DNA from: Strigamia acuminata
Lineage: Eukaryota > Arthropoda > Chilopoda > Geophilomorpha > Linotaeniidae
DNA length: 64,000 bases
NCBI GenBank assembly: GCA_949358305.1
Contig: OX442322.1
Location: 7,254,001 to 7,318,000, forward strand
Direction of reading: 5' to 3'
In this document: in pieces, positions 20,929 through 32,280 of the stretch
Layout of the letters: the number at the start of each line of letters is the position of its first letter
Position numbering within the stretch: the first letter of the stretch is position 1
Position numbers and translations under genes: made by a program
Notes under the pieces: model-generated
Told to the model about the DNA's origin: nothing
Database searches by the model: none
What the model saw: the letters and a program-made list of their open reading frames with translations, nothing else

Positions 20929-21189
20929 ATGATGAATTTTGTACATCTTTGCGAGGATTTTGTGCTGTTGTTAGACGCATTAATTAATATTTTTTCCCCA
21001 ATATTATATTTTTGTTTTGGGCTATTACGCGTTTGTATCTCGTTGATTCTTATCGTGATTCCATTTCACGTGATTTGCTTTGCGATATTCATCACTGCTG
21101 TTATTTTTAACTGTGAATACCTCTTTTGGTTAAGCTATGAACCGCTTCGCGAAGTTTATCGAGTAATTTTTTATAATCGGCGCTATTAG
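20929..21189 (+). CDS. Element B ORF2: 86-aa hydrophobic two-helix peptide
   Basis: Begins MMNFVHLCEDF and has two hydrophobic stretches (roughly residues 10-45 and 45-66, separated by a short polar kink near IVIPFHVI), then a charged tail LREVYRVIFYNRR. This pattern fits a small membrane protein. It lies 117 bp upstream of ORF3 in the region between pol and the 3' LTR where env-like genes sit in some Ty3 elements. No family recognised, no signal-peptide cleavage site obvious. T-rich DNA can give spurious hydrophobic ORFs, so confidence is limited. Confidence 0.4.
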   Translation: MMNFVHLCEDFVLLLDALINIFSPILYFCFGLLRVCISLILIVIPFHVICFAIFITAVIFNCEYLFWLSYEPLREVYRVIFYNRRY

Positions 21190-21305
21190 CCCATGTTTTT
21201 ATTGTTGTATTTATTTGCTCTTGCTTGAGTGGTGTTTTTTGTTATTTTTGTTCAATTTTTTTATTCTTCTTTTGTGACTGAATTTAGTAGTGATTTTCAA
21301 CCGTC

Positions 21306-23138
21306 ATGACCGGACGAGGCAACGGAGTACGGCCACCGTGGCAAGGAGGGAAAAACGGCATGAATAAGACCAATGTTGTGACGCGTCGACAACGACAGGC
21401 GCGTGAACGTTACGTCTGCCCCTATCCAGTACCGCGATTATTCGAGACCGAACCCATTTTGATGCCTAACTATCACCCGGATCATCCGATGTGCCGGGCC
21501 TACCCGAATCGCAAACTTTGCCCGGTGTGTTCAGGCTGGTGCCATCTTCATCAAGGCCGAGATGAGTGCTTCGTGTGCGAGGGTTTCGGGAATTTACGTA
21601 GAGCCCAGTTTAAGATCTGGATGCGGCGCGTACAAGCCTTGTGTTTGGGTCGATCGGTGGCCGACGGCAGAGATATTTCTTCTTATGTTCTGCCTGACCG
21701 TTTCCAGCCGTTACTTGGGTCCGCGTCGGATTGCAACAGATTCGCGATCCAACATGAAGCTTACTGGCGGAATACCATCCAAAGGGCCGCCGCTGCGAAT
21801 ATTCGACCGCATAATTGGCAATACCCGCCGATTGGATGCCTTGTCATGGCGCCCGGAACCGTTACGCCCGAGCTTCCGTCCTTCTTTCGTCAATGGGCAC
21901 CGATGGTCCGAGGACAGTCGCGAAACCCACCGCCGATTACTTCGCGTCTTCATTCCCAGGCGCGTCAGAGACGAGATAACCCGCAAGCTGCCGTGGTTGT
22001 CGGTGCTGCGCGAACGGCTGAGGAGCATCAACGCTTGAGACTAATTGCTGAGCGTAATGCTCATTTATTACGTGATATTTCTCGATTGCAGGTTATGCAC
22101 CTTATGCATGCTGCTCAAAGTTCGATGCTTGGAGAAATCGAGAGTGTTCGTGAGTCGCCACGTTTCCTGAATGTTGCGTCAAGATTGATGATCCCCCAGT
22201 GTCGGCAGGTGCCCACGTTACAGCCCGTGCCAGAAGCGTCCTCGTCACGAGTTGAAATTTCCGAGATTCTACCGGAGATAGATGAGATTTCGCCGCCGAT
22301 TGATGAGACGGCTTTGTCCACTGCGTTATTGCCGGTCGGGCAATTCCAGTGTGAAATGGACGAGATGGCAACTCCTTTTGGCGTTGATCTTAAGCGCGAC
22401 TGGACTGAGTCCGATATGGAGTGGCTGATCCGATGCCACGACGAAGCCACGCGTCGCCGTGCAGCCGCGTTCCCGGGAGGAATGATTCCTCGTTCGACCC
22501 CCGCCCAGTTGGAGCAGTTGATGGACTACGTCGGTGAGCTTCCCAATTTGCGCGTGCACCTGACCGATGCTGGTCGAGGAGTCGAGTTTTTGTCAGATTC
22601 GAGCGATGATGAGGAGGCTGAGTTGTGCCCCCGCCGCCCACTCCTTCCAATCTTTACCGGACGCCAGGTTCAGCGCTACCTGCCTTTTGCAACTCAGCCT
22701 GAGGATTTTGTCGTCGCAATTCAGAAGTTGGTGAGTGATCAACACCGCAAGCGTGATTTTGTGTCGTGCCGCAAACTTGAATTGTATTTTGAGACCATCA
22801 TGGCGCGTGCAAGTTTTGATGACATCTTCTCGATGGGCACGCTTGAATGGGAGCCACCGTCGCGTTGGAGAACGGACACATACCTGGATGCGGATGGTAC
22901 GCGGTGGAAAGAATTTTTTTATCTCATTCTTAAAAGAGAGTTGGGCCTATCTGAAAGCATATCTGCTTTGGTCCACTTGTTGGAGGAAAACCACGTCCGA
23001 GTCCTCCAGCAGTTGCTCGCCAACACTTTGTCCGAGTTCCGCCCGCGCACAGAGCAACAGTTGGGCGACGTCATTACCTACCGCGCCATCACCCTCATGA
23101 AAGAGCTCGTGACAGCCATGACGGGCTATGAGTTTTAG
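21306..23138 (+). CDS. Element B ORF3: intact 610-aa protein of unknown family in env position
   Basis: Open from ATG 21306 (MTGRGNGVRPPW) to TAG 23138 with no breaks, although pol of the same element is riddled with them. The basic N-terminus (about 1-45, rich in R/G/Q) precedes a cysteine/histidine cluster near residues 60-95 (CPVC, then CHLH, then CFVCEGFG) that resembles a two-knuckle zinc site. The middle is R/Q/A-rich and helical-looking; a serine/acidic stretch (SDSSDDEEAE) lies near 440; the last 150 residues look globular. No signal peptide or membrane anchor, so it is not a usual Env. Codon use looks ordinary for the element. Function unknown; nucleic-acid binding is a guess from the basic start and zinc-like cluster. 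Confidence 0.75.
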   Translation: MTGRGNGVRPPWQGGKNGMNKTNVVTRRQRQARERYVCPYPVPRLFETEPILMPNYHPDHPMCRAYPNRKLCPVCSGWCHLHQGRDECFVCEGFGNLRRAQFKIWMRRVQALCLGRSVADGRDISSYVLPDRFQPLLGSASDCNRFAIQHEAYWRNTIQRAAAANIRPHNWQYPPIGCLVMAPGTVTPELPSFFRQWAPMVRGQSRNPPPITSRLHSQARQRRDNPQAAVVVGAARTAEEHQRLRLIAERNAHLLRDISRLQVMHLMHAAQSSMLGEIESVRESPRFLNVASRLMIPQCRQVPTLQPVPEASSSRVEISEILPEIDEISPPIDETALSTALLPVGQFQCEMDEMATPFGVDLKRDWTESDMEWLIRCHDEATRRRAAAFPGGMIPRSTPAQLEQLMDYVGELPNLRVHLTDAGRGVEFLSDSSDDEEAELCPRRPLLPIFTGRQVQRYLPFATQPEDFVVAIQKLVSDQHRKRDFVSCRKLELYFETIMARASFDDIFSMGTLEWEPPSRWRTDTYLDADGTRWKEFFYLILKRELGLSESISALVHLLEENHVRVLQQLLANTLSEFRPRTEQQLGDVITYRAITLMKELVTAMTGYEF

Positions 23139-23655
23139 TGCGCGTGTTCTTCTATTTTAAAGTGACAATGTTACCCGAACGTGACTTTTTCTCCGCGTAA
23201 TCTTCCACAAAGTTTGGTGTTTGATGCGGACCTTTTGTTGAACAATACCAGTGCTATTGAACATTATCTTGATTTGTGATTATTTTATTAGTGTTTTTAG
23301 TCGCGTATAATTTTTGTCATGTGAGGTTTGGTTGAACGCTCGTGTTGTTTAGTCCACGCGTTTATGTGCCTCACAATAATTGTTTTTGTTACTTTTCGCG
23401 ACTTTAAGCTTTATTGTTCTTTGTCTAGTGTATTCCTAGTGCCTGGCGTTTAACGCTAGTAGTTTTGTTTTGTTTAGATTTTTGGCGCCTAACGCCCGCT
23501 TGTGTTGTTGAGTCCACGCGTAAGTTCCGCGCCTCACAATTGTAGTTTCATTTCAATCATTCCAAGTGTCATTTGATTTTGATTTTGTATCGCTTTTTAT
23601 TTTCTTTACTTTTCAGGTTTATGTCGAGAATAAAAACACTCTCGTCCGAGGGGTG
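23139..23655 (+). other. Element B 3' untranslated region with direct repeats and polypurine tract
   Basis: No ORF belongs here. A motif AGTCCACGCGTttatgtGCCTCACAAT occurs twice (near 23351 and 23511), each preceded by TGTTG. A GTCCGAGGGGTG purine-rich run abuts the 3' LTR at 23656 and is the likely second-strand primer. Confidence 0.6.
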
Positions 23656-24206
23656 TGTCACGGCCCGGCATTAACGCGTCTTGTAATCCTGTCAAATTGT
23701 TGTGTTTCTACGCGTGTTTTCCGTGTGTTCCTAACCATTGTTTTGTTTAAACTCTTAATAAATCCTTAAACCTAATATTTGAGTTTTCCTACCTTTTCAC
23801 CTCATTTTGTATTCATTTTCATCCCTTGATTTGGTCTGGTGTGGCTCAATTTAGCCACATCAGACTAGTCTAAGTTGGGTATTTCCCACTGTTATCCCTC
23901 TTGATTTCACTTAGTTTATCCATCCTAATTTAAATGTTTGAGTCACACGCGCTTAGTCATCGTGATGATTATTCACGTACGCGTCTGATTGGCTTTCTCA
24001 TTGGCTTTACCTCTAATTCTGTATTGGATCTGGCCCAAGTTCACTTCAGAGCTGTTTCAAGCCAGATTCAATCAGAAGGTACAAGACCATGAGCTTAGTA
24101 AGAGCCTTAGTTGGCCGGAGCATTTGGCATCCTTTCTCCTGTGTTTGCTCACAGTATTGACTCCATGCCATTGATTTACGCATGTTGAGTATGTTCATGG
24201 TCATAT
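23656..24206 (+). mobile_element. Element B 3' LTR, first part
   Basis: Matches 4789-5336 of the 5' LTR. Interrupted by element C: ATAT at 24203-24206 is the left copy of the 4-bp target duplication. Confidence 0.93.
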
Positions 24207-24676
24207 TGTCATGCGGTTGAGTCGCGTCGTCTGCCGACCGTCTCAAACCAGCACAAATGTTATTAGAGTTATCAAAATCTATCACTAGACAGCGTACGTG
24301 ATGGTGACATCACGGGCGAGTCAATTAGAACTAACTCAGGGGGGTGACTTGGGTATAAAAGAGCCACTTTGACTCTTAGACCTCAGTCTTCCCAGGACTT
24401 CCAATGATTAATGTTTCAGCCAGTATATGGCATGATTAGTTTGCAAATAAGAAAGAATGTGTTATTCATGTCTTTAGTCTTAATGTTTACTTTAGTTTTA
24501 GGTTTAGTTTTATGATTTCAATTAAGTTTATGATTTGTAATTAGAAGAATAAAAGATACTGTTATGATTTCAATTCAAACTCTGACTGTTTATTTCACTC
24601 TTAGTAATTAGATAATGTTTAGTACCAAACCAGCCAGAAGTTACGTGGTCATTATTAACCAGTTGGCCACGTAGCA

Positions 24677-25310
24677 AAGTGGTGGAGATTGCGGTTTTCT
24701 TTTGAGACCCACTAATTGGTTGATAAAAGTAGTGAATAAGTGAAAGTTTACAGTAAAATCAGCCAATTTTGTGCTAAAATTGAGAAGTTAGAGCTAAAAA
24801 AAAACCCCGAAAAAGCTAAGTTAAAAATAAGAATTCTTATAAAATTTAAGAGTAGTGCAATATAATTTGCATATTAGATAGAAATAAGAGTGAATCATAG
24901 AGTGACTCAGAGTTTGAAGACAGTATAGTGATTGAATATTTAATGAAGTTGCATTTAGGTGAATAATATTTTGGATTTAATTGTTAAAGTTGTTTAAAAT
25001 TGTTGAATATTAGATATTAAGAGGGAAATAATTTTGATAATAATTTATTTAGTAAAATTTTTTAAAAAAATAATATTTTTTTTTCATTAAAGATTATATT
25101 GATTCTAGTGATGACTAATAGTGATAATTTGTCTATTTTCAGGAAATTAGTGATATTGTTGTTGATATTTTGAATTTGAATTGGTGTTTGTTAATAATAA
25201 ATAGAATTTGTTTCAGGATTGTGTGTTGTGAATTGTGGTTATTAGTGAATGTGTGAGGTGCATTATAGAGTAGTGAAAATAAAAATTATAGTGCATTTCA
25301 AAGCTTAACA
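24677..25310 (+). other. Element C 5' leader
   Basis: AT-rich noncoding leader between primer site and gag. It resembles the leader at 63016-64000 (same GGTGGAGA(T)TGCGGTT opening, AAAACCCCGAAAA block, GAGCTAAAA), showing elements C and F are related. Confidence 0.7.
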
Positions 25311-26693
25311 GTGGAGAAACTAGTAAAGCTTACACAAACACAAACGGATAATCTACTAGATTTACAAAACCAAGAATTACAGAGGACAGTAGATAACCGT
25401 AATATCACAACTAAAAGAGGGAGTGAAAAGATAAAACACACTAAACCTGAAGTTATAGAGGAAGAACAAGTTGTTGAAATAAAACAAGAGGAACCAGTTG
25501 TTGAGATAAACCAGGAAGAACAATTCCAAGATTCTTCATCGCAACAGGAACTTGATTCTTCTTCACCTTTGAAATTAATAAAGCCAAAATTGTTACAATC
25601 AGTTTTTGAATTATTAACACCAATAAAGATACAAACACCTTTAGTAAATACTAATACTCAGGGATCCACATCAAAAGGAACGAAATCCAAGATGGCGGAC
25701 CCAATAGCAGTTCTAACTGACCTTTTTAAGAGTGTAATGATACAAAAGCGGGATGTTATTTCTTATGACACTATAAAGGGAAACATCGACCAATGGCTAG
25801 TGGCGTACGAAGCCACAATAGGCACTGATGATGAGAGAGTTAAGCATTTACCATTAGCGTTAAAAACTGATGGACTGGCATGGTTTGTGGAGTTATTAAA
25901 AAAGAATCCAACTTGGACGTGGACCGAGTGGAAACCACAACTTGAAAAAAAGTTTCGTAGGGGCCAGGAAAATGTTTTAAATACTCTCCACTTCATGAAA
26001 CATACAGAAGGAACAGCAGATGCCTATATGAAGAAAGTATTGGCCGAATGTGCTTTTGTATTACCAGAACTCACTGAAAGTCAAAAAATTAATTATGTGT
26101 TCCAAGGTTTGAAGCCGGCAATGCAGCAAATGATGGTGACAGTATTTCCGACTAAACTGGCAGAGATGGAACAAAGACTCAAGTTGTATGAGACTATGAA
26201 AATCAAGGATCCAACGGATGTACTGCTGTCACTTTTTAAAAAAGTAGTGGACGAAAAGGTAACTCCAGTAACAGCAGGTAAACTGAGTGGAACTGTTGTA
26301 ACCCCATTAACCCACGCTGAGCTTTTAACTGAAAATGCAAATCTAAGGCAACAGTTATTGGCTCTTGAGACAGTGGACTCGGAGTCTGAAGTACCCATCC
26401 TGATAGGAAGCCAGTGGTATGCACCAATGAAGCAAAGAGGTCAGAATTTTCAATATAAAAATTTTCAAGGAGGTATTAATAGAGGTGGTAGTCAAAATTA
26501 TAATACTAACAATAACAACAATAGTAATAATAATAATACTCGTTCGTGCGGATGCTATCATCATTTTAGTTGCGAGTTCTATAATCCACCAAGATACCAA
26601 CAGGATAGAGGTGGTAATGCAGGAAGACCAAGAAGACGTAGGAGAGAAGGTCCTAATCCTACAGTTAACACGCAACAACAGACGGAAAACTAG
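25311..26693 (+). CDS. gag: Element C Gag
   Basis: The frame is open from about 25290; the first codon drawn is GTG, and the first in-frame ATG is 25692 (MADPIAVL), at the start of the capsid-like domain. The region between is acidic and repetitive (EEEQVVEIKQEEP) and looks coding, so the true start is unclear. The capsid region contains LAWFVELLKKNPTWTWTEW and the tail has CGCYHHFSC, Asn repeats and RPRRRRRE. There is no canonical CCHC knuckle. No internal stop. Confidence 0.8.
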   Translation: MEKLVKLTQTQTDNLLDLQNQELQRTVDNRNITTKRGSEKIKHTKPEVIEEEQVVEIKQEEPVVEINQEEQFQDSSSQQELDSSSPLKLIKPKLLQSVFELLTPIKIQTPLVNTNTQGSTSKGTKSKMADPIAVLTDLFKSVMIQKRDVISYDTIKGNIDQWLVAYEATIGTDDERVKHLPLALKTDGLAWFVELLKKNPTWTWTEWKPQLEKKFRRGQENVLNTLHFMKHTEGTADAYMKKVLAECAFVLPELTESQKINYVFQGLKPAMQQMMVTVFPTKLAEMEQRLKLYETMKIKDPTDVLLSLFKKVVDEKVTPVTAGKLSGTVVTPLTHAELLTENANLRQQLLALETVDSESEVPILIGSQWYAPMKQRGQNFQYKNFQGGINRGGSQNYNTNNNNNSNNNNTRSCGCYHHFSCEFYNPPRYQQDRGGNAGRPRRRRREGPNPTVNTQQQTEN

Positions 26694-26800
26694 AGGATCG
26701 GCCACAGAGAAACTGTTACCATCCAAATAGGAGTAAGAAGAAGAAGAGAAGATGGAAAAAGGATAACATCATCATAATTGACGCAAAAATTTCGGAGTCA

Positions 26801-29800
26801 TTGTTGGAAATCCCAGTAATTGTAAAGAATTTGGAAATAAAAGCAGTCATGGACACTGGAGCAAAAAGTAACCTTTTGAGTGAAGAAATAGCAGAAATGT
26901 TGCAGTTGAATTACACGCCTACGCCAAACATTAGATTGCGAGGAATAGGTAATGATTTAATAACTCCAGTGGGCAAGATAAATTTGAATATTCACATAGG
27001 ACAATTGCAGTATGCAGTTGAGGTTTTGATAGTTAGAAATTTCAATTACCAGCTTTTATTGGGTGATCCATTTATGGCATTTGCGAAGTGTGTCGTCGAT
27101 TATGACTTACAAAAAATCTTTGTGGGCCGAAATAGTGGAGTAGAAGCAGTTTTCCCGATGAATAAGACGTACGTGGATCAGAATTATGTAGCAAGAGTGA
27201 CAAAAAATATAGCAATTCCACCAATGCACGAATGTGTAGTTCCAGTTAATTTAAGCACAGCTTTGACAACAGAAATGTTTGTGGAACCTTTAGGTAATGT
27301 AATTGATAGGTTTGGAATTCTCTGTTGCAAGACATTGACGAAATTTGAAATCGGCAAAGGCGTAATTCGAGTGGCAAATCCAACAGCGAAGTCTATATTT
27401 CTACAGGAGAAGTCTGCGATTGGTAAGGCACATTATATTATTGAAATTGGGTTGTTGGATGAAAAACAAGTAAATTGCTTTGACTCTAACTCCCCAACTG
27501 CCAAAGGCATTGGATTGTTGGATGAAAAGCAAGCACATTGCTTTGATTTTGACTCTTCAATAGCCAAAGACAAAATGAATAAGAGTCAACAACAGCAGAT
27601 AAAGCAGTTACTCCAGAAGAATAAGGACAGGTTTGCCATTTCAGATACAGATTTAGGAAGAGTAACCAACTTTAGTCACAAGATAGATACAGGTGACCAT
27701 GAACCTATTCACTTGCAGCCGTATAGACGTTCAATCGCAGAAAAAGAAGTAGAAGCTGAGGAAACCAGAAAATTGTTAGAACAGGGAGTCATTAGGGAAT
27801 CGGAAAGTCCCTGGAGCACGCCAGTATTGCTCATCAAGAAGAGAGACGGTAAATGGAGGTTTTGTGTTGATTGGAGGAGGTTGAACGCAATTACAAAGAA
27901 AATGATGTACCCGCTGCCAAGAATAGATGATACTTTAGATCAACTAGCAGGGGCCCAGTTTTTCTCTATGATGGATTTAATTCAAGGATACCATCAAGTT
28001 GAAATAAATGAACAAGATCGAGAGAAGACGGCGTTCACCACTTCAACCGGACACTATGAATTTAATGTCCTCGGAATGGGGTTATGTAATAGCCCGGCCG
28101 CGTTTCAAAAATTGATGAATAAAGTATTGGGTAACCTCTTGGGGAAGGTCTGTATAGCCTATATTGACGACCTTATAATTTTTTCTAAAACATTTGAACA
28201 ACATTTACAAGATCTGGACTCGGTCTTTGAAAAACTGCAAATTGCGAATTTGAAGATGAAGCTGAGTAAATGTACTTTCGGGACCAACACCATCCGATAC
28301 CTTGGACATGTTATTGATTCAGAGGGCGTTTCACCAGATCCACGAAATCTCGAGTCTGTGGCAAAGTTTCCAGTGCCACTAAATGTCAAGCAATTAAGGA
28401 GATTTTTGGGTTTGTGCTCATATTATAGAAAATTCATTTTAGGATTTGCTGATATTTCCAAACCCTTGGTCAACCTTACGAAGAAAGACGAGAAATTTGA
28501 CTGGGGATCGCCTCATGAAGAAGCATTTAAGCGACTAAGAACAGCTTTGGTAACGGTACCTGTGCTGGCTCACCCCAATTTCGCACAGCCATTTATAATA
28601 TCGACGGACGCTAGCGCTTACGGTCTTGGAGCTATCCTGAAGCAGAAGATCAACAATCAGAAGGTTGCTGAGCCAAGCCGAACAAAACTATAACGCGACG
28701 GAAAGAGAATGTCTCGCCATATTGTTTGGCAAATAAGGTATCGACCTTATTTGTACGGAAAGAAGTTTACCATCATCACGGACCATTCAGCCCTGCAATG
28801 GCTGAAAAGCGTCAAGAATCCAAATGGTAGGTTAGCACGATGGAGTCTGCAATTGGTTGATTACGATTATGATGTACTGCATAAGTCGGGCAAGAAACAC
28901 ACAGATGCCGATGCATTAAGTAGAATTCCAGAAGAGGTTGGTGGAGAAGAAGTCATAGAAATTCCTTCACTAGCTCTCGAGAATCTCAATTTGCCTGCTG
29001 AGCAGCGCAAAGATTAGAAGATTTTGGAAATCATCACAACCTTGCAGAAAAATGAGCAACTTCCGCGCAACAGAAGACGAACGCTAAAGCAATTCGTACT
29101 TCAAAGCGACACTTTGTTTAAGAAGAAGAAATTTGATTCCTTAAACACGGAAGAATTGTTGTATGTTCCGCAGCATTTGCGCAGGTGCGTATTAGTTGAA
29201 ATGCATGACGGTCTTACAGGAGCTCATTTAGGCCTTAACAAAACGTGGAAGAAAATAAGAACAAGATTCTTCTGGCCTAAGATCTATAGGGACGTGAGGA
29301 ATCACGTACTCTCATGTTCATCATGTGCAAGTGCAAAAACTATGACAACGCCACCAAAAGGATTGATGCAACCATGGTCGACAGTGTCGAGACCGTTTGA
29401 AAGAGTCGCCATAGATACTTTAGGAAGTTTTCCAACATCTGACACAGGAAACAAGTTTGTTTTCGTTATTACGGATTATTTATCACGCACTGCAATAGCT
29501 AGAGCAGCACCAGCTTGCACAGCTCTTGAAGCAGCGAAATCCCTTGTTTATGAAGTCATGCTGAAAGAAGGAAGCCCACGAGAGATTTTGAGTGATAAGG
29601 GAACAGAATACAGAAATGAGATGATTAAAGAGATATCTGCATTATTCAAATCCCTCCACAAGAGCACTTCCGGATACCATCCAAGAACAAATGGGCTCAC
29701 GGAAAGATTTAATGCAACATTAGCAAAAATGTTGCAGAATTATGTAAATAAAGATCACACGGATTGGGATGAATTTTTGCCATTTCTTCTTTTCTCTTAT

Positions 29801-30577
29801 AATACTGGAGTCCATGAAACAACAGGTTATACCCCTTATTATTTAATGCGAGGTTATGAAGCTGACCTCAACGTGGATGTCAACTTAAATCTTCCTCGAA
29901 AAGAATTCACTTTGCGTACTTCCAGATTTATCAGGGAGGCAAGGAGAATTTTTAATGAACGGATACAAGAACAAGGTGAAAAAAGCAAGAAACGCTTTGA
30001 TTTGGACAGAGTACATGTGGAATTCGAGCCTGGAGAGCTAGTATATTTGAAAACACCACACCGAAAGGTGGGTTTGAGCGAGAAACTCCTGCCACAATTC
30101 TCTGGTCCATATGAGATAGTGCGAAGAACAGCACCAAATGATTACGAAATTCGAAGTTCGTCAGGTAAGAAAATGGATATTGTAAACATAGAGCGATTAA
30201 AACCATACAAGGCAAGAGAAGAAATCTCAGATGACATAATGAAACCTTTAACAGCTAAAAAAGTTACATTTGCCGAGGATTTGACAGAAACAGACATACA
30301 GAACGAAATTATCACGAAAAACAACGAAAATTCGTCAAACAAACCTGTTTCTGCGGCAACGGAACGTTTCATCGACGATGATGACCAAATATCATTACGA
30401 GGCCTATTCGAAAACGAACTTGTGACGAAAAGTGAGAAAAATCAACTACCGAAACGGTCACCAGGTGTCGCAAGTGCGGTCGATAACGACGCGCATGCGC
30501 GACTGCCTGAAATTGGCAGTCCCCGGTCGCGCCGCCTACGAAAGCAGGATCGACGCGATTACACCACATTTTATTAG
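26801..30577 (+). pseudogene. pol: Element C pol with a local frame slip and one stop
   Basis: Protease has VMDTGAKSN near 26850; RT has YIDDLIIFSK near 28160; RNase H has TDASAYGLG near 28606 and ITDHSALQWL near 28778; integrase has GAHLGLNKTW...CSSCASAK (HHCC) and DDE (IDTLGS, SDKGTEY, LTERFN). Between about 28660 and 28730 the expected RNase H sequence (SQAEQNYNATERECLAI) is in another frame, with the main frame stopping at 28693, then resuming at 28709. A TAG at 29015-29017 is in frame. So at least two indels and one nonsense change; no env follows. Confidence 0.88.
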
Positions 30578-31362
30578 GTTTTGTCAAAGAAAGCACAAGT
30601 AAATTGTAGCGACCTGAGACAAAGCCTGATTTAAGCCTGATTTGAACTTAACAAAGCTTTATTTTTCAACGAGATTTCGTGTGAAAGTAGGTATTGTTGT
30701 GGAACAATTGAATTAAAAGTTTAGGAATGCGGAAATTTGAGACAAATCTAACGTGATTATTTTCGAGAAATTACACAGAAATTATTAACTTGGGAATTTC
30801 ATACTGAATATTTAATTAATTCATGGCCATTAATTTGAACAATAGCCACAATAGACGGATTGGATGTTAATTAGAATTCAACTAGAATTAATTTGGAATA
30901 CGTCTAAATATTGGTCAACTGAATGCGACATCGCATTTTTTACGAATTGGCCCAGAAACAACTGGAGCCGTTCAAGGAGGAGACCGAAAAACTTAAACCT
31001 CCGGTGTAAATTTTAAATTGTAATTTAGTTTTTTTTTTTTTTTTTTTGTGTATTTTACTTAAAAATGTGTTTTTATATAGAAAATAGCGAAAAAATGAAA
31101 AAAAAATAATATAAATATTGAGAAAAATCCAAAAAGTATGTTGTATTTATGAATATTTGATGTAGCATTGAAATATATTGATTGACATTGAAATTTTCTT
31201 TTGTAAATTTTATGACTAAAATGACATGAAGATATGAATAACACATGGGAATGACTCGTAGTTTTAGTGTTAAAATAAAGATTATTAGAATGAATAACAC
31301 GTGGGATAGTCTAAATTTTGATTGCTTTGGTTTTTGGAGACCAAAAAATTAAAGGAGGGAGT
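30578..31362 (+). other. Element C 3' untranslated region
   Basis: AT-rich, includes a T18 run near 31029-31047 and ends in AATTAAAGGAGGGAGT before the 3' LTR. No env-like ORF. Confidence 0.6.
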
Positions 31363-31833
31363 TGTCATGCGGTTGAGTCGCGTCGTCTGCCGACCGTCTC
31401 AAACCAGCACAAATGTTATTAGAGTTATCAAAATCTATCACTAGACAGCGTACGTGATGGTGACATCACGGGCGAGTCAATTAGAACTAACTCAGGGGGG
31501 TGACTTGGGTATAAAAGAGCCACTTTGACTCTTAGACCTCAGTCTTCCCAGGACTTTTAATGATTAATGTTTCAGCCAGTATATGGCATGATTAGTTTGC
31601 AAATAAGAAAGAATGTGTTATTCATGTCTTTAGTCTTAATGTTTACTTTAGTTTTAGGTTTAGTTTTATGATTTCAATTAAGTTTATGATTTGTAATTAG
31701 AAGAATAAAAGATACTGTTATGATTTCAATTCAAACTCTGACTGTTCATTTCACTCTTAGTAATTAGATAATGTTTAGCAGTAAAAATAGTAATAAGTTA
31801 CGTGGTCATTATTGGCCAGTTGGCCACGTAACA

Positions 31834-32280
31834 ATAGCGCGTGTTTAATTCCGCGTGTCATCTTTGAATCCCTTTCCTTTCGTTGACCTTTCGTTGTTAT
31901 GTTTTATATGCCGCTGATACACGCCGAAGGATTAGAAATTTGATTCGATTAGCTAACGAGTTGTTATTTTGTCTTTTGCGCGCGATTAGTGCGAGGTTGC
32001 TCGGTTTGGTCGCTCCGCCATTAGGGGCCCCAACCAAACTTAGTATAGGCCACGCTAGCGTTGTTAAGTCCGCGCGTGTGCATCATTCTCTTCCATTTTT
32101 ATAATTCCAACAGACCCGGCTTAAATTTGTATAAATGATCGAGTAAGAGGACAAGCTTGCCGCCACCCTCCATGCTGCTTGTCGTTGCCCGGGCTCTTAT
32201 TCGAGACCAGGCTCTCCTAGAATCGTACTGGCGCGTCTTTCAAACGCGGTTTAAGATATCCAAACAACCAGTTCATGATA
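31834..32280 (+). mobile_element. Element B 3' LTR, second part
   Basis: Begins with the right copy of the target duplication of C (ATAG) and continues as 5337-5779 of the 5' LTR, including GTATAAATG near 32128. Ends at 32280, followed by AAAT. Confidence 0.93.

Larger units (their letters stand above)
24207..31833 (+). mobile_element. Element C: complete Ty3/gypsy element, 7.6 kb, inside the 3' LTR of B
   Basis: LTRs at 24207-24676 and 31363-31833 (470/471 bp, TGTCATGCGG...GTARCA) differ at a few substitutions and a short divergent patch near the 3' end. The target duplication is ATAT/ATAG (24203-24206, 31834-31837), one base having changed. A TATAAAAGAG box is at 24354 and AATAAA at 24549. 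A TGGTGGAGATTGCGG primer-site-like sequence starts at 24680, three bases after the LTR; I could not match it to a specific tRNA. Polypurine tract AAAGGAGGGAG precedes the 3' LTR. Confidence 0.95.

Noticed and set aside
21306-23138. ORF3 as an envelope gene
   Set aside because: No signal peptide, no transmembrane anchor and no fusion-peptide-like stretch.
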